Below are positions 14,285 through 22,268 of a DNA stretch of 64,000 nt, one piece after another. Origin of the DNA: Streptomyces sp. LBL (GTDB lineage Bacteria > Actinomycetota > Actinomycetes > Streptomycetales > Streptomycetaceae); the NCBI RefSeq assembly GCF_029893585.1, contig NZ_JARXYX010000038.1, forward strand, positions 30,307 through 94,306, in the 5' to 3' direction. Position 1 is the first letter of the stretch; each line of letters opens with the position of its first letter. The position numbers were made by a program, and so were the translations under genes. The notes beneath the pieces were generated by a model. It had not been told where the DNA came from and ran no database searches. It worked only from the letters and a program-made list of their open reading frames with translations.

Positions 14285-16892
14285 GATCCCGCTCGGCGAC
14301 TGGGTCAACGACGCGGTCAACTGGCTGCTCGGCCATATGGCCTGGCTCTTCGACTTCCTCAAGAGCATTTTCACCGGCACCTACGACGGCATCTACGCCG
14401 TCCTCCACGCGCCCGAACCCCTGCTGCTCGCAGGCATCTTCGCGGTGCTGGCGTTCTGGCTGCGCGGCACCCTGGCCGGTGTCCTCACCTTCGCGGGATT
14501 CGCCTTCATCGACTCCCTCGAACTGTGGGACGACGCGATGGTGACCCTCTCGCTCGTCCTCGTCGCCACGATCATCGCGCTGGTGATCTCCGTGCCGGTG
14601 GGCATCTGGGCGGCGCGCTCCGACCGCGTCAGCGGACTGGTCAGGCCGGTCCTGGACTTCATGCAGACGCTGCCCGCGATGATCTACCTCATCCCGGCGA
14701 TCCTGTTCTTCGGCACCGGTGCCCCCGCGGGCATCGTCGCCACCCTGATCTTCGCGCTCGCCCCCGGCGTGCGCATGACCGAGCTGGGCATCCGCCAGGT
14801 CGACAAGGAACTGGTCGAGGCGGCCGACGCGTTCGGCACCACGCCCCGCGACATCCTGCTGCGGGTCCAGCTTCCGCTGGCACTGCCCACCGTGATGGCG
14901 GGCGTCAACCAGGTCATCATGCTCGGCCTGTCCATGGCCGCGATCGCGGGCATGGTCGGCACCGAGGGCCTCGGCGGCGACGTCAACCAGGCCATCGGCC
15001 AGCTCAACGTGGGCCTCGGCTCCGAGGCCGGTGTCGCCATCGTGATCCTCGCGATCTACCTCGACCGTATGACCAGCGCCCTGGGCACCCAGGTCTCCCC
15101 GCTGGGCCGCCGCGCCGCCGCCAAGGCACGTGCCGCACAGGGCTTGAAGGTCTGGTCGTACCGGCCCCGCCCGCAGTTCGCCGTGATCGGTGTCGTCGTC
15201 CTCGCCCTCGTGGCGGGCGGCATGGGCATTTTCGGCTCCACCTCGGACGGCTCCACCGCCGTCGCCGACGGCAAGGACGTCGGCCAGGGCAAGAAGGTCA
15301 GCATCGGCTACATCCCCTGGGACGAGGGCGTCGCCTCCACCTTCCTGTGGAAGGAGATCCTCGAACAGCGCGGCTTCCAGGTGGACGCCAAGCAGTTCGA
15401 CGCCGGGCCGCTCTACACCTCCCTGGCGCAGGGCAGCGTCGACTTCGAGACCGACTCCTGGCTGCCGACCACCCACGAGCAGTACTGGAAGAAGTACGGC
15501 AGCAAGCTCGACGACCTGGGTTCCTGGTACGGCCAGACGTCCCTGGAGCTGAGCGTGCCCTCGTACCTGAAGGGCGTCGACTCGCTGGACGACCTCAAGG
15601 GCAAGGCGGCCACGTTCGACGGGAAGATCACCGGCATCGAGTCCAGCGCCGGCATGACCTCCCTTCTGAAGAACAAGGTCCTCAAGACGTACGGCCTCGA
15701 CAAGGAGTACAAGGTCGTCGACAGCTCCACGCCGGCGATGCTGGCCGAGCTCAAGCGCGCGTACAGCAAGAAGGAACCGATCGTCGTCACGCTCTGGTCG
15801 CCGCACTGGGCCTACAGCGACTACGACCTGAAGAAGCTGAAGGACCCGAAGGGTGCCTGGGGCAAGGGCGACGGCGTGCACACCCTGGCCCGCAAGGGTT
15901 TCGCGGCCGCCAACCCGGTCGTCGGTGGGTGGCTGAAGAACTTCAAGATGGACGAGAAGCAGCTCACCAGCCTTGAGGCCGAGATCAACAAGGCGGGCGA
16001 GGGCAAACAGCAGGACGCCGTGCGTGCCTGGCTGAAGAAGAACCCGGGTGTGGTCGACAAGCTGGCTCCGGTCGCGGGCGGCTCCGGCTCGACTCCCGCG
16101 GAGGCCAAGGATCCCATCGATGTGGCCTGGTTCCCCTGGGACGAGGACATCGCCGTCACCTACCTCTGGAAGAACGTCCTGGAGCGGCGCGGCTACAAGC
16201 TCGACCTCAAGCAGATGGACGTCGGCCCGGTCTACACCGGCCTCGCCTCCGGCGACCTCGATCTCAACTTCGACGCCTGGCTGCCGTACGCCCAGAAGAA
16301 CTACTGGGACCAGAGCAAGGACAAACTCGCGGACCTCGGCACCTGGTACGAGCCGACCTCGCTGGAGGTCGCGGTGCCCTCGTACGTCAAGGGCGTGAAG
16401 TCCTACGAGGACCTCAAGGGCAAGGCCGGCCTCTTCAACGGGAAGATCATCGGCATCGAGCCGGGCACCGGCGAGATGAACCTGCTCAAGACGAAGGTCC
16501 TGCCCGGCTACGGCCTGGACAAGGAGTACAAGATCGTCGCCGGCTCCACGCCCGCGATGCTCGCCGAACTCAAGCGCGCGTACGCCAAGAAGGAGCCCGT
16601 CGCGGTCGTCCTGTGGTCGCCGCACTGGGCGTACAGCCAGTACGGCCTCACCAAGCTGAAGGATGACAAGAAGCTCTTCGGCGAGGGCAACACCATCCGC
16701 ACGATTTCCAACAAGAAGTTCCCCGAGCAGTATCCGCAGCTCACCAAGTGGATCAAGAACTTCAAAATGAGCGAGGCCGAGCTCGGCAGCCTGGAGGCCG
16801 AGATCAACCAGACCGGTCAGGGCCACGAGCAGGAAGCGGTCGCCGCCTGGCTGAAGGAGCACCCGGACATGGTCGGCCGGATGACCCCGTAG
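14277..16892 (+). CDS. Glycine betaine transporter permease fused to two substrate-binding domains
   Basis: This 871-residue protein has three parts. Residues 1-290 form a ProW/OpuAB-like permease (VVEAADAFGTTPRDILLRVQ type EAA loop). After a further membrane segment (FAVIGVVVLALVAGG) come two tandem OpuAC-type binding domains, ~339-605 and ~611-871. Both share the blocks WFPWDE/YIPWDE, STPAMLAELKRAY and LWSPHWAYS. One polypeptide thus carries channel and two extracytoplasmic receptors. The start GTG 14277 overlaps the ATPase stop. The two binding domains may offer different affinities or raise local capture; this is inference. The stop codon is embedded in a 9-bp tandem repeat. Confidence 0.93.
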   Translation: MPRIPLGDWVNDAVNWLLGHMAWLFDFLKSIFTGTYDGIYAVLHAPEPLLLAGIFAVLAFWLRGTLAGVLTFAGFAFIDSLELWDDAMVTLSLVLVATIIALVISVPVGIWAARSDRVSGLVRPVLDFMQTLPAMIYLIPAILFFGTGAPAGIVATLIFALAPGVRMTELGIRQVDKELVEAADAFGTTPRDILLRVQLPLALPTVMAGVNQVIMLGLSMAAIAGMVGTEGLGGDVNQAIGQLNVGLGSEAGVAIVILAIYLDRMTSALGTQVSPLGRRAAAKARAAQGLKVWSYRPRPQFAVIGVVVLALVAGGMGIFGSTSDGSTAVADGKDVGQGKKVSIGYIPWDEGVASTFLWKEILEQRGFQVDAKQFDAGPLYTSLAQGSVDFETDSWLPTTHEQYWKKYGSKLDDLGSWYGQTSLELSVPSYLKGVDSLDDLKGKAATFDGKITGIESSAGMTSLLKNKVLKTYGLDKEYKVVDSSTPAMLAELKRAYSKKEPIVVTLWSPHWAYSDYDLKKLKDPKGAWGKGDGVHTLARKGFAAANPVVGGWLKNFKMDEKQLTSLEAEINKAGEGKQQDAVRAWLKKNPGVVDKLAPVAGGSGSTPAEAKDPIDVAWFPWDEDIAVTYLWKNVLERRGYKLDLKQMDVGPVYTGLASGDLDLNFDAWLPYAQKNYWDQSKDKLADLGTWYEPTSLEVAVPSYVKGVKSYEDLKGKAGLFNGKIIGIEPGTGEMNLLKTKVLPGYGLDKEYKIVAGSTPAMLAELKRAYAKKEPVAVVLWSPHWAYSQYGLTKLKDDKKLFGEGNTIRTISNKKFPEQYPQLTKWIKNFKMSEAELGSLEAEINQTGQGHEQEAVAAWLKEHPDMVGRMTP

Positions 16893-16919
16893 TAGCCGTA
16901 GTAGCCGTAGTAGCCGTAG
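16887..16919. repeat. 9-bp tandem repeat iterating the stop codon
   Basis: CCGTAGTAG is repeated three times (16887-16913) plus CCGTAG (16914-16919). The first unit contains the last Pro codon and the TAG stop of the betaine permease, so every unit repeats Pro-stop-stop in the same frame. Confidence 0.95.
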
Positions 16920-16966
16920 CGGCCCCGGTGGCTGTAGTGGCCGCAGTGGTTGCTGTATCGAAGCCG

Positions 16967-17024
16967 CCCGAGGGGCGGCCTCCCCACGCGTCCTGACAGC
17001 GTGTGGTGGGGTCCGCCCCTCGGG
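16967..17024 (+). terminator. Terminator of the betaine transport operon
   Basis: CCCGAGGGGCGG (16967-16978) and CCGCCCCTCGGG (17013-17024) are perfect 12-bp arms, with a second inner pairing CCCCAC/GTGGGG. The hairpin lies 75 bp after the permease stop. It lacks a T-tract, like many actinobacterial terminators. Confidence 0.75.
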
Positions 17025-17248
17025 TCATCTCCCGGCTCGACCCCCGCCGCACGGAAAGGATCCGGCCAACCACATAGAGCTACGCCCCCGCCCGAGCTTC
17101 GTCGTGTCGCGTGAGCAGCCGGTGGACGGACGCCCGCGCCCCCGTGGGAGGACCGTCGTCCGACGCTCGGCTCAGCCGTTTCGGGGCCGTTCCGCTGGCG
17201 CGAATTGTGAGGTACGACCGCACACCGCGTGACCTCGATATGACGGCC

Positions 17249-17280
17249 GCATGAAACGGTTCGCCGAACATGCGTAGGGT
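17249..17280 (+). promoter_or_regulatory. Candidate promoter/operator of the XRE-cupin gene
   Basis: GCATG (17249-17253) and CATGC (17269-17273) flank the palindromic core GTTCGCCGAAC, immediately before a possible -10 box TAGGGT (17275-17280). The placement, about 85 bp upstream of the start, suits autoregulation, but there is no independent support. Confidence 0.35.
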
Positions 17281-17363
17281 GCAGACAAGCCATCAGGAGC
17301 GGTGTGCGCCCCAGCCGGGGCACTCGGACGACGGACCGACGAGCGAAGGAGGGAGCCGGAGCG

Positions 17364-17930
17364 ATGGGCGACCACAAAGAACAGCCCCTTCGGGTGGGCG
17401 CGGCCGTGCGGCGCCGGCGCCGGGCGCTGGAGCTCACCCTCGCCGTCGTGGCCGAGCGCAGCGGCCTGTCGGTCCCCTTCCTCAGCCAGGTCGAGAACGA
17501 CCGCGCCCGCCCCAGCCGGAGTTCCCTCGAAAAGGTCGCCGACGCCCTGCGCACCACCGCCGTGGAACTCCTCGCCGCCGCCGACCCGGCGTGCAGCGTC
17601 GACGTGGTCCGCGCGGAGGGCACCGAGCCGCTGCTCGCTCCCCAAGTACGTTCCCTGGTGCGTGGTCACCACCAGATGCACGCCTCGGAGTTCACCGGCG
17701 ACCACGACGCGGGTCGTGAATTCCAGTACCGCAACGACCAGTTGATGTACGTCGCCGACGGCGCCGTGGAGATCGAGGCGGAGGGCCGCGCCTACCGGCT
17801 GGGCCGCGGCGACACCCTGTACCTCACCGGCGGCGTGCGCCATCGCTGGCGGGCGACGGTGGCCGACACCCGGGTGATCGTCGTCGCGGTGGCCGAACAC
17901 ATCGAGGCGGTCCAGGACCGGCAGCGGTAG
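17364..17930 (+). CDS. XRE-family regulator with C-terminal cupin domain
   Basis: This 188-residue protein has an N-terminal XRE helix-turn-helix (LELTLAVVAERSGLSVPFLS then QVENDRARPSRSSLEKVADA) and a C-terminal cupin (RNDQLMYVADGAVEIEAEGR, LGRGDTLYLTGGVRHRWRAT). Such regulators sense small metabolites through the cupin barrel. ATG 17364 is chosen because the HTH begins about 15 residues later and AAGGAGGG lies upstream. It follows the betaine operon but is separated by a terminator, so co-transcription is unlikely. A role in betaine or amine metabolism is possible but not shown. Confidence 0.88.
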   Translation: MGDHKEQPLRVGAAVRRRRRALELTLAVVAERSGLSVPFLSQVENDRARPSRSSLEKVADALRTTAVELLAAADPACSVDVVRAEGTEPLLAPQVRSLVRGHHQMHASEFTGDHDAGREFQYRNDQLMYVADGAVEIEAEGRAYRLGRGDTLYLTGGVRHRWRATVADTRVIVVAVAEHIEAVQDRQR

Positions 17931-18080
17931 TGCGGGTGGTGCGGGCCCTCGCCGGCCGAGGCGCCACGACCTGTTGGGCGAGGTGCTGCGAGCAGCCCTC
18001 CGCTGAGCGGGCCACGGACGGAGTGCACGATGCGCCCGGTGGCGGTGCCCCAGGCGTTGAGCAGGTCGCGACCGGCCTTC

Positions 18081-18135
18081 GACCGGTCCGTGATCGGTCC
18101 GCGACCGGTCCGCGACCGGTCCGCGACCGGTCCGT
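18081..18135. repeat. 11-bp tandem repeat with palindromic cores, upstream of LysR gene
   Basis: Five 11-bp units of GACCGGTCCGC or close variants run from 18081 to 18135. Four of the five contain the 8-bp palindrome GACCGGTC. The 11-bp period is about one helical turn, so the palindromes face the same side of the DNA. The array lies 70-130 bp before the LysR gene. Confidence 0.9.
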
Positions 18136-18192
18136 GGTCAGTCTGCTACCGGCCGTGGTCAGTCACGACCAGGGAGTATGACTCCATCAGGG

Positions 18193-18209
18193 CATAAGCT
18201 GTCTTTATG
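18193..18209 (+). promoter_or_regulatory. Candidate LysR-type site and leaderless -10 at the LysR start
   Basis: CATAA (18193-18197) and TTATG (18205-18209) form an inverted repeat that includes the start codon ATG 18207. TAAGCT (18195-18200) would serve as a -10 box placing the transcript start at the ATG. LysR proteins often bind T-N11-A sites near their own promoters. This is a sequence reading only. Confidence 0.35.
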
Positions 18210-19133
18210 GGCGGCGTGGAGAGGCAGGGCCAGGCGGGCGGCGGCTCGGTGGCGCACCGGGTGCCGGATCTTGGGGCGCTGGAGCTGCTGCTGGCGGTGG
18301 CCCGGCTCGGCAGCCTGGGCGGGGCGGCCCGCGAGTTGGGGATCACCCAGCCGGCCGCGAGCAGCCGGATCCGTTCGATGGAACGCCAGCTCGGGGTGGC
18401 GCTGGTGGACCGTTCACCACGCGGTTCCCGGCTCACGGACGCCGGGGCGCTGGTCACGGACTGGGCGCGGCGGATAGTGGCGGCGGCGGAGGCCTTCGAC
18501 GCCGGGGCGCAGGCCCTGCGGGACCGCCGCGACTCCCGGCTCCGGGTGGCGGCGAGCATGACGATCGCCGAGTACCTGCTGCCCGGCTGGCTGCTCGCGC
18601 TGCGCGCCCAGCGGCCGGACACCGCGGTGTCCCTGCTCGCCGGCAACTCGACGGCGGTGGCGGAGCGGGTGCTGTCGGACGAGGCGGACCTGGGGTTCGT
18701 GGAGGGGCTCAGTGTCCCCACGGGGCTGGACTCCGTGGTCATCGCCCACGACCGTCTGATCGTGGTGACGGCACCCGGGCACCCCTGGGCGCGACGTCGC
18801 CGTCCGCTGGAGGCCTCCGAACTGGCCGTGACACCACTGATCCTCCGCGAGGAGGGTTCGGGCACACGTCAGGTCCTCGACACGGCACTGGGCGGCCTGG
18901 CGCGGCCACTGATAGAGCTGTCGTCCACGACGGCGGTCAAGGCGGCGGCGGTGAGCGGGGCGGGGCCGGCGGTACTGAGCGAACTGGCGGTGGGCGAGGA
19001 GCTCGCGATGCGGAGGTTGGTGAGGGTACCGGTGGAGGGAGTCTCACTGGCCCGGGATCTGAGGGCGGTGTGGCCCACCGGCCACCGACCGGTGGGCCCG
19101 GCGAGGGACCTCCTGTCCCTGACACGGGGGTAG
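18207..19133 (+). CDS. LysR-family transcriptional regulator
   Basis: This 308-residue LysR protein has an N-terminal winged HTH (LELLLAVARLGSLGGAARELG then ITQPAASSRIRSMERQLGV) and a C-terminal effector domain (LRVAASMTIAEYLLPGWLLA, LLAGNSTAVAERVLSDEADL, ILREEGSGTRQVLDTAL). LysR regulators of this kind often sit beside a divergent transporter. Here the upstream interval holds only repeats, so a target cannot be named. The ribosome-binding site before ATG 18207 is weak, in keeping with a possibly leaderless message. About 130 bp of repeat-rich DNA separates its end from the convergent hydrolase gene. Confidence 0.9.
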   Translation: MGGVERQGQAGGGSVAHRVPDLGALELLLAVARLGSLGGAARELGITQPAASSRIRSMERQLGVALVDRSPRGSRLTDAGALVTDWARRIVAAAEAFDAGAQALRDRRDSRLRVAASMTIAEYLLPGWLLALRAQRPDTAVSLLAGNSTAVAERVLSDEADLGFVEGLSVPTGLDSVVIAHDRLIVVTAPGHPWARRRRPLEASELAVTPLILREEGSGTRQVLDTALGGLARPLIELSSTTAVKAAAVSGAGPAVLSELAVGEELAMRRLVRVPVEGVSLARDLRAVWPTGHRPVGPARDLLSLTRG

Positions 19134-19192
19134 GCGGACGTCCTTGGGGCTCCCGCGCTTCTGGGCTCCCGGGCTTCTGGACTCCCGCGCTC

Positions 19193-19224
19193 CCGGACTC
19201 CCGGACTCCCGGACTCCCGGACTC
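19193..19224. repeat. 8-bp tandem repeat in a longer low-complexity tract
   Basis: CCGGACTC is repeated four times exactly (19193-19224). The flanking DNA from about 19148 to 19245 is built from related CTCCCG/GGACT/GGGCT words, so this 130-bp gap is almost wholly repetitive. Confidence 0.9.
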
Positions 19225-19266
19225 CCGCGCTCCGGGACTTCCGTGCGTTCGCTCCCAGCCGCCGTC

Positions 19267-19992
19267 CTAGGCCCCCCCGCCACCCCCGCCAGACCGGGCG
19301 GCGGACCGCGAAGAAGCCGCCTCGACCAGCGCCCGCATCACGCGCACGTCCTCGCCCATCTCCGGATGCCACTGCACGCCCACCACCCAGTGCGGCCCGG
19401 GAAGCTCGATCGCCTCCACCGTCCCGTCCGCCGCGTACGCCGAGGCGATCAGGCCCGTGCCCAGGCGGTCCACCGCCTGGTGGTGGAAGGTGGGTACCGC
19501 GGTCTCCTCGGGGACGACATCGGCGTACGACGTGCCCGGCACCGGCTTCACGAGGTGGCGGCCGAAGACGCCGGGCACCTGTACGTGCCCGTCGATGTGC
19601 TGGACGAGGGTGCCACCCAGGGCCACGTTCAGCAGCTGCATGCCCCGGCAGATGCCGAGCAGGGGGACGCGGGCGGAGAGGGCGGCGTCGACGAGGGCGA
19701 GCTCCCAGGTGTCCCGGGCGACGGCGGGCGGGCCGGTGCGCGAGTCGCGCTCGGCCCCGTAGCGGACCGGCTCGACGTCGGGGCCGCCCGCGATCACCAG
19801 GCCGTCGAGGCGGGCGACGGTCGCGAGGGCGTGCCCGGGAGCGTCGGGCGGGAGCATGGCGGCCAGTGCGCCCGCCCGCTGTACGAGCCGCGGGTACCCG
19901 GCGGGCAGCAGGGCCGCCTCCAGTTCCCACACGCCCCAGCGCGCCCCGGCCTCCAGATACGTACTGACACCGATCAGTGGCCTGCCCGGCAT
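19267..19992 (-). CDS. Gamma-glutamyl-gamma-aminobutyrate hydrolase-like class I amidotransferase (PuuD type)
   Basis: This 241-residue peptidase C26 protein has the nucleophile motif LLGICRGMQLLN (Cys in GICRG), a preceding GLVIAGGPDVEP, and the His-Glu pair in VGVQWHPEM. PuuD enzymes hydrolyse gamma-glutamylated amines released by the gamma-glutamylation pathway. The start ATG 19992 has GGAGG upstream. It is next to the FadR regulator and the glutamine-synthetase-like ligase, which fits a gamma-glutamyl amine route: glutamylate, oxidise, hydrolyse. The C-terminus ends in a short Gly run. Confidence 0.9.
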   Translation of the reverse strand: MPGRPLIGVSTYLEAGARWGVWELEAALLPAGYPRLVQRAGALAAMLPPDAPGHALATVARLDGLVIAGGPDVEPVRYGAERDSRTGPPAVARDTWELALVDAALSARVPLLGICRGMQLLNVALGGTLVQHIDGHVQVPGVFGRHLVKPVPGTSYADVVPEETAVPTFHHQAVDRLGTGLIASAYAADGTVEAIELPGPHWVVGVQWHPEMGEDVRVMRALVEAASSRSAARSGGGGGGA

Positions 19993-20051
19993 GTACTTCC
20001 TCCGCTTCTCAATGGACTTCTGTCATACCTTTCAGCCCGGCGGGCCGTACG

Positions 20052-20786
20052 TCACGCCAGGAAACCCCGCAGCAGCGCCGCCGTCCCCGCGCAGTGCTCC
20101 CGCATCATCTCCCGCGCCCCGTCCGCGTCCCCGTCCAGTACCGCCTCGACCAGCGCGGCGTGCTGGCGCTGGGAGTGCTCCAGGTTGCGCACCAGGAGCG
20201 GGATGCAGTCGAGGAGGTCGTTCACCGAGGCCCGTACCGCCGCGTACTGCGCCGTGAGCGTGGGTGAGCCGCACAGTTCGGCCAGGGTGAGGTGGAGCAG
20301 GGTGTCCAGGCGGCGGTACTCGGCGAGCGGCGCGTCCCGCGTCGCGGCCAGCGCCCCGCGCAGCCGGAGCGCCTGGTCCGCCGAGAGTCCGTGCGCGGCG
20401 CACAGGCCCGCCGCACCCACCTCCAGCACCTCCCGGAAGCGCAGCACGTCCTCGATGTCGACCTCGGTGACCCGCCGCCGCAGCTCGTCCTCGCCGACGG
20501 CGTCCGCGCGCGGCAGGACAAACGTTCCGCCGTACCGTCCGCGCCGCGACTCGACCAGCCCCTGGTCCTGGAGCACCTTCAGCACCTCGCGCAGGGTCAC
20601 CCGGCTGATCCCGAGCCGCTCCGCCAGGTCCCGCTCCGCCGGCAGCCGTTCCCCGCCCGGCACCAGGCCGAGCCGGACGACCTGGAGGATCTGCTCCAAC
20701 GCCTCCTCGAAGCCGTTGCCCGCCCGAACCGGCCGCAGCACCGGCGTCAACCGGTCGTCCGGGCCGCCGTCAGCCGCCAGCGACAT
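20052..20786 (-). CDS. FadR/GntR-family regulator of the glnA4 cluster
   Basis: This 244-residue GntR protein has an N-terminal winged HTH (LPAERDLAERLGISRVTLRE then VLKVLQDQGLVESRRGRYGG) and a C-terminal all-helical FCD domain (FREVLEVGAAGLCAAHG, LLHLTLAELCGS, QRQHAALVEAVLDGDADGAR). ATG 20786 is preferred to the TTG at 20807 because of GGAAGGGGG upstream. It diverges from the ligase gene at 20898, and the 111-bp gap likely holds its operator. By context it senses a polyamine, ethanolamine or their gamma-glutamyl derivative. Confidence 0.88.
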   Translation of the reverse strand: MSLAADGGPDDRLTPVLRPVRAGNGFEEALEQILQVVRLGLVPGGERLPAERDLAERLGISRVTLREVLKVLQDQGLVESRRGRYGGTFVLPRADAVGEDELRRRVTEVDIEDVLRFREVLEVGAAGLCAAHGLSADQALRLRGALAATRDAPLAEYRRLDTLLHLTLAELCGSPTLTAQYAAVRASVNDLLDCIPLLVRNLEHSQRQHAALVEAVLDGDADGAREMMREHCAGTAALLRGFLA

Positions 20787-20849
20787 ATGGCCGCGCCCCC
20801 TTCCCAAGCAATGGTTCTCCGGAATACCTTAGGGCTTCCGGCTGACCGA

Positions 20850-20888
20850 AGAAGCCGAGAAGCCGAAGAAGCCGAAGAAGCCGAAGGA
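20850..20888. repeat. 9-bp repeat abutting the glnA4 ribosome site
   Basis: Three-and-a-half units related to GCCGAAGAA lie directly upstream of, and run into, the AAGGAGG ribosome-binding site of the ligase gene. They lie in the transcribed leader or the promoter spacer. Confidence 0.8.
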
Positions 20889-20897
20889 GGCTTTCAC

Positions 20898-22268
20898 GTG
20901 GCAGACCGCACACCCCCGCTCGGCGTCGAGGAGCTGCACACCCTCGTCGCCGGCGGTGAGATCGACACTGTCGTCCTGGCCTTCCCCGACATGCAAGGGC
21001 GGCTCCAGGGCAAGCGGTTCGCCGCCCGTTTCTTCCTCGACGAGGTCCTCCAGCACGGCACCGAGGGCTGCAACTACCTCCTCGCCGTCGACACCGAGAT
21101 GAACACCGTCGACGGGTACGCCATGTCCTCCTGGGACCGGGGATACGGGGACTTCGCCATGCACCCGGACCTGTCCACCCTGCGCCGGGTGCCCTGGAAC
21201 GCGGGCACGGCCATGCTCATCGCCGACCTCGCCTGGAGCGACGGCTCCCCGGTCGTCGCCGCACCCCGCCAGATCCTGCGCCGCCAGCTGGAGCGTCTCG
21301 CCGAGTACGGCTTCACCGCCCAGGTCGGCACCGAGCTGGAGTTCATCGTCTTCAAGGACAGCTACGAGCAGGCCTGGGACGCCGGCTACCGGGGACTCAC
21401 GCCGGCGAACCAGTACAACATCGACTACTCGGTGCTCGGCACCGGCCGTATCGAGCCCCTGCTGCGGCGCATCCGCAACGAGATGGCCGCCGCCGGCCTC
21501 ACCGTCGAGTCCGCCAAGGGCGAGTGCAACCCCGGCCAGCACGAGATCGTCTTCCGCTACGACGAGGCCCTGGTCACCTGCGACCAGCACGCCGTCTACA
21601 AGACCGGCGCCAAGGAGATCGCCTCCCAGGAGGGCGTGTCGCTCACCTTCATGGCCAAGTACAACGAGCGCGAGGGCAACTCCTGCCACATCCACCTCTC
21701 GCTCGCGGACGCGGCCGGCGACAACGCCATGGCGGGCTCCTCCCAGGACGAGGGCGGTATGGCGGATGTCATGCGCCACTTCCTCGCCGGGCAACTGGCC
21801 GCGCTGAGGGACTTCTCGCTCCTCTACGCCCCCAACATCAACTCCTACAAGCGGTTCCAGCCGGGCTCCTTCGCCCCGACCGCCGTCGCCTGGGGGTACG
21901 ACAACCGCACCTGCGCCCTCCGGGTCGTCGGCCACGGCCGCTCCCTGCGCTTCGAGAACCGGCTGCCCGGCGGTGACGTCAACCCGCACCTCGCGGTGGC
22001 CGGACTGGTGGCGGCCGGCCTGTACGGCATCGAGCAGAAGCTGGAGCTCCCGGATGCCTGCACGGGCAACGCGTACACCGCCGACTACGCCCACGTCCCC
22101 ACCACGCTCCGCGAGGCCGCCGACCTCTGGGAGAACAGCCCGATCGCCAAGGCCGCCTTCGGTGACGAGGTCGTCGCGCACTACCGCAACATGGCACGCG
22201 TCGAACTGGACGCCTTCGACGCCGCGGTGACCGACTGGGAGCTGCGCCGCTCCTTCGAACGCCTGTGA
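20898..22268 (+). CDS. glnA4: Glutamine synthetase-like gamma-glutamylamine ligase (GlnA4 type)
   Basis: This 456-residue type I glutamine-synthetase homologue has GTELEFIVF (Glu ligand), ESAKGECNPGQHEI, NSCHIHLSL and NSYKRFQPGSFAP blocks. In Streptomyces such paralogues do not make glutamine: GlnA4 is reported to be a gamma-glutamylethanolamide synthetase and GlnA3 acts on polyamines. The next two genes (aldehyde dehydrogenase, SDR) and the neighbouring amidohydrolase and FadR gene match the known glnA4 setting, so I use that name. The start is GTG 20898 with a perfect AAGGAGG. It is coupled to the next gene by GTGA overlap. The amine substrate is inferred. Confidence 0.88.
   Translation: MADRTPPLGVEELHTLVAGGEIDTVVLAFPDMQGRLQGKRFAARFFLDEVLQHGTEGCNYLLAVDTEMNTVDGYAMSSWDRGYGDFAMHPDLSTLRRVPWNAGTAMLIADLAWSDGSPVVAAPRQILRRQLERLAEYGFTAQVGTELEFIVFKDSYEQAWDAGYRGLTPANQYNIDYSVLGTGRIEPLLRRIRNEMAAAGLTVESAKGECNPGQHEIVFRYDEALVTCDQHAVYKTGAKEIASQEGVSLTFMAKYNEREGNSCHIHLSLADAAGDNAMAGSSQDEGGMADVMRHFLAGQLAALRDFSLLYAPNINSYKRFQPGSFAPTAVAWGYDNRTCALRVVGHGRSLRFENRLPGGDVNPHLAVAGLVAAGLYGIEQKLELPDACTGNAYTADYAHVPTTLREAADLWENSPIAKAAFGDEVVAHYRNMARVELDAFDAAVTDWELRRSFERL

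Larger units (their letters stand above)
16893..17363. other. Non-coding gap between betaine operon and XRE-cupin gene
   Basis: No gene is supported in these ~470 bp. From left to right it holds the stop-codon repeat, a strong terminator hairpin (16967-17024), about 200 bp without recognisable signal, and the likely promoter of the XRE-cupin gene near 17249-17280. Confidence 0.6.

Noticed and set aside
14226..16862. Very long antisense ORF opposite the betaine permease
   Set aside because: It mirrors the third-position GC bias of the sense gene; the sense strand has complete family motifs and the antisense protein has none.
18081..18135. CRISPR-like array
   Set aside because: The units are directly tandem with no spacers, and 11 bp is far too short for CRISPR repeats. 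The same holds for the other tandem arrays.
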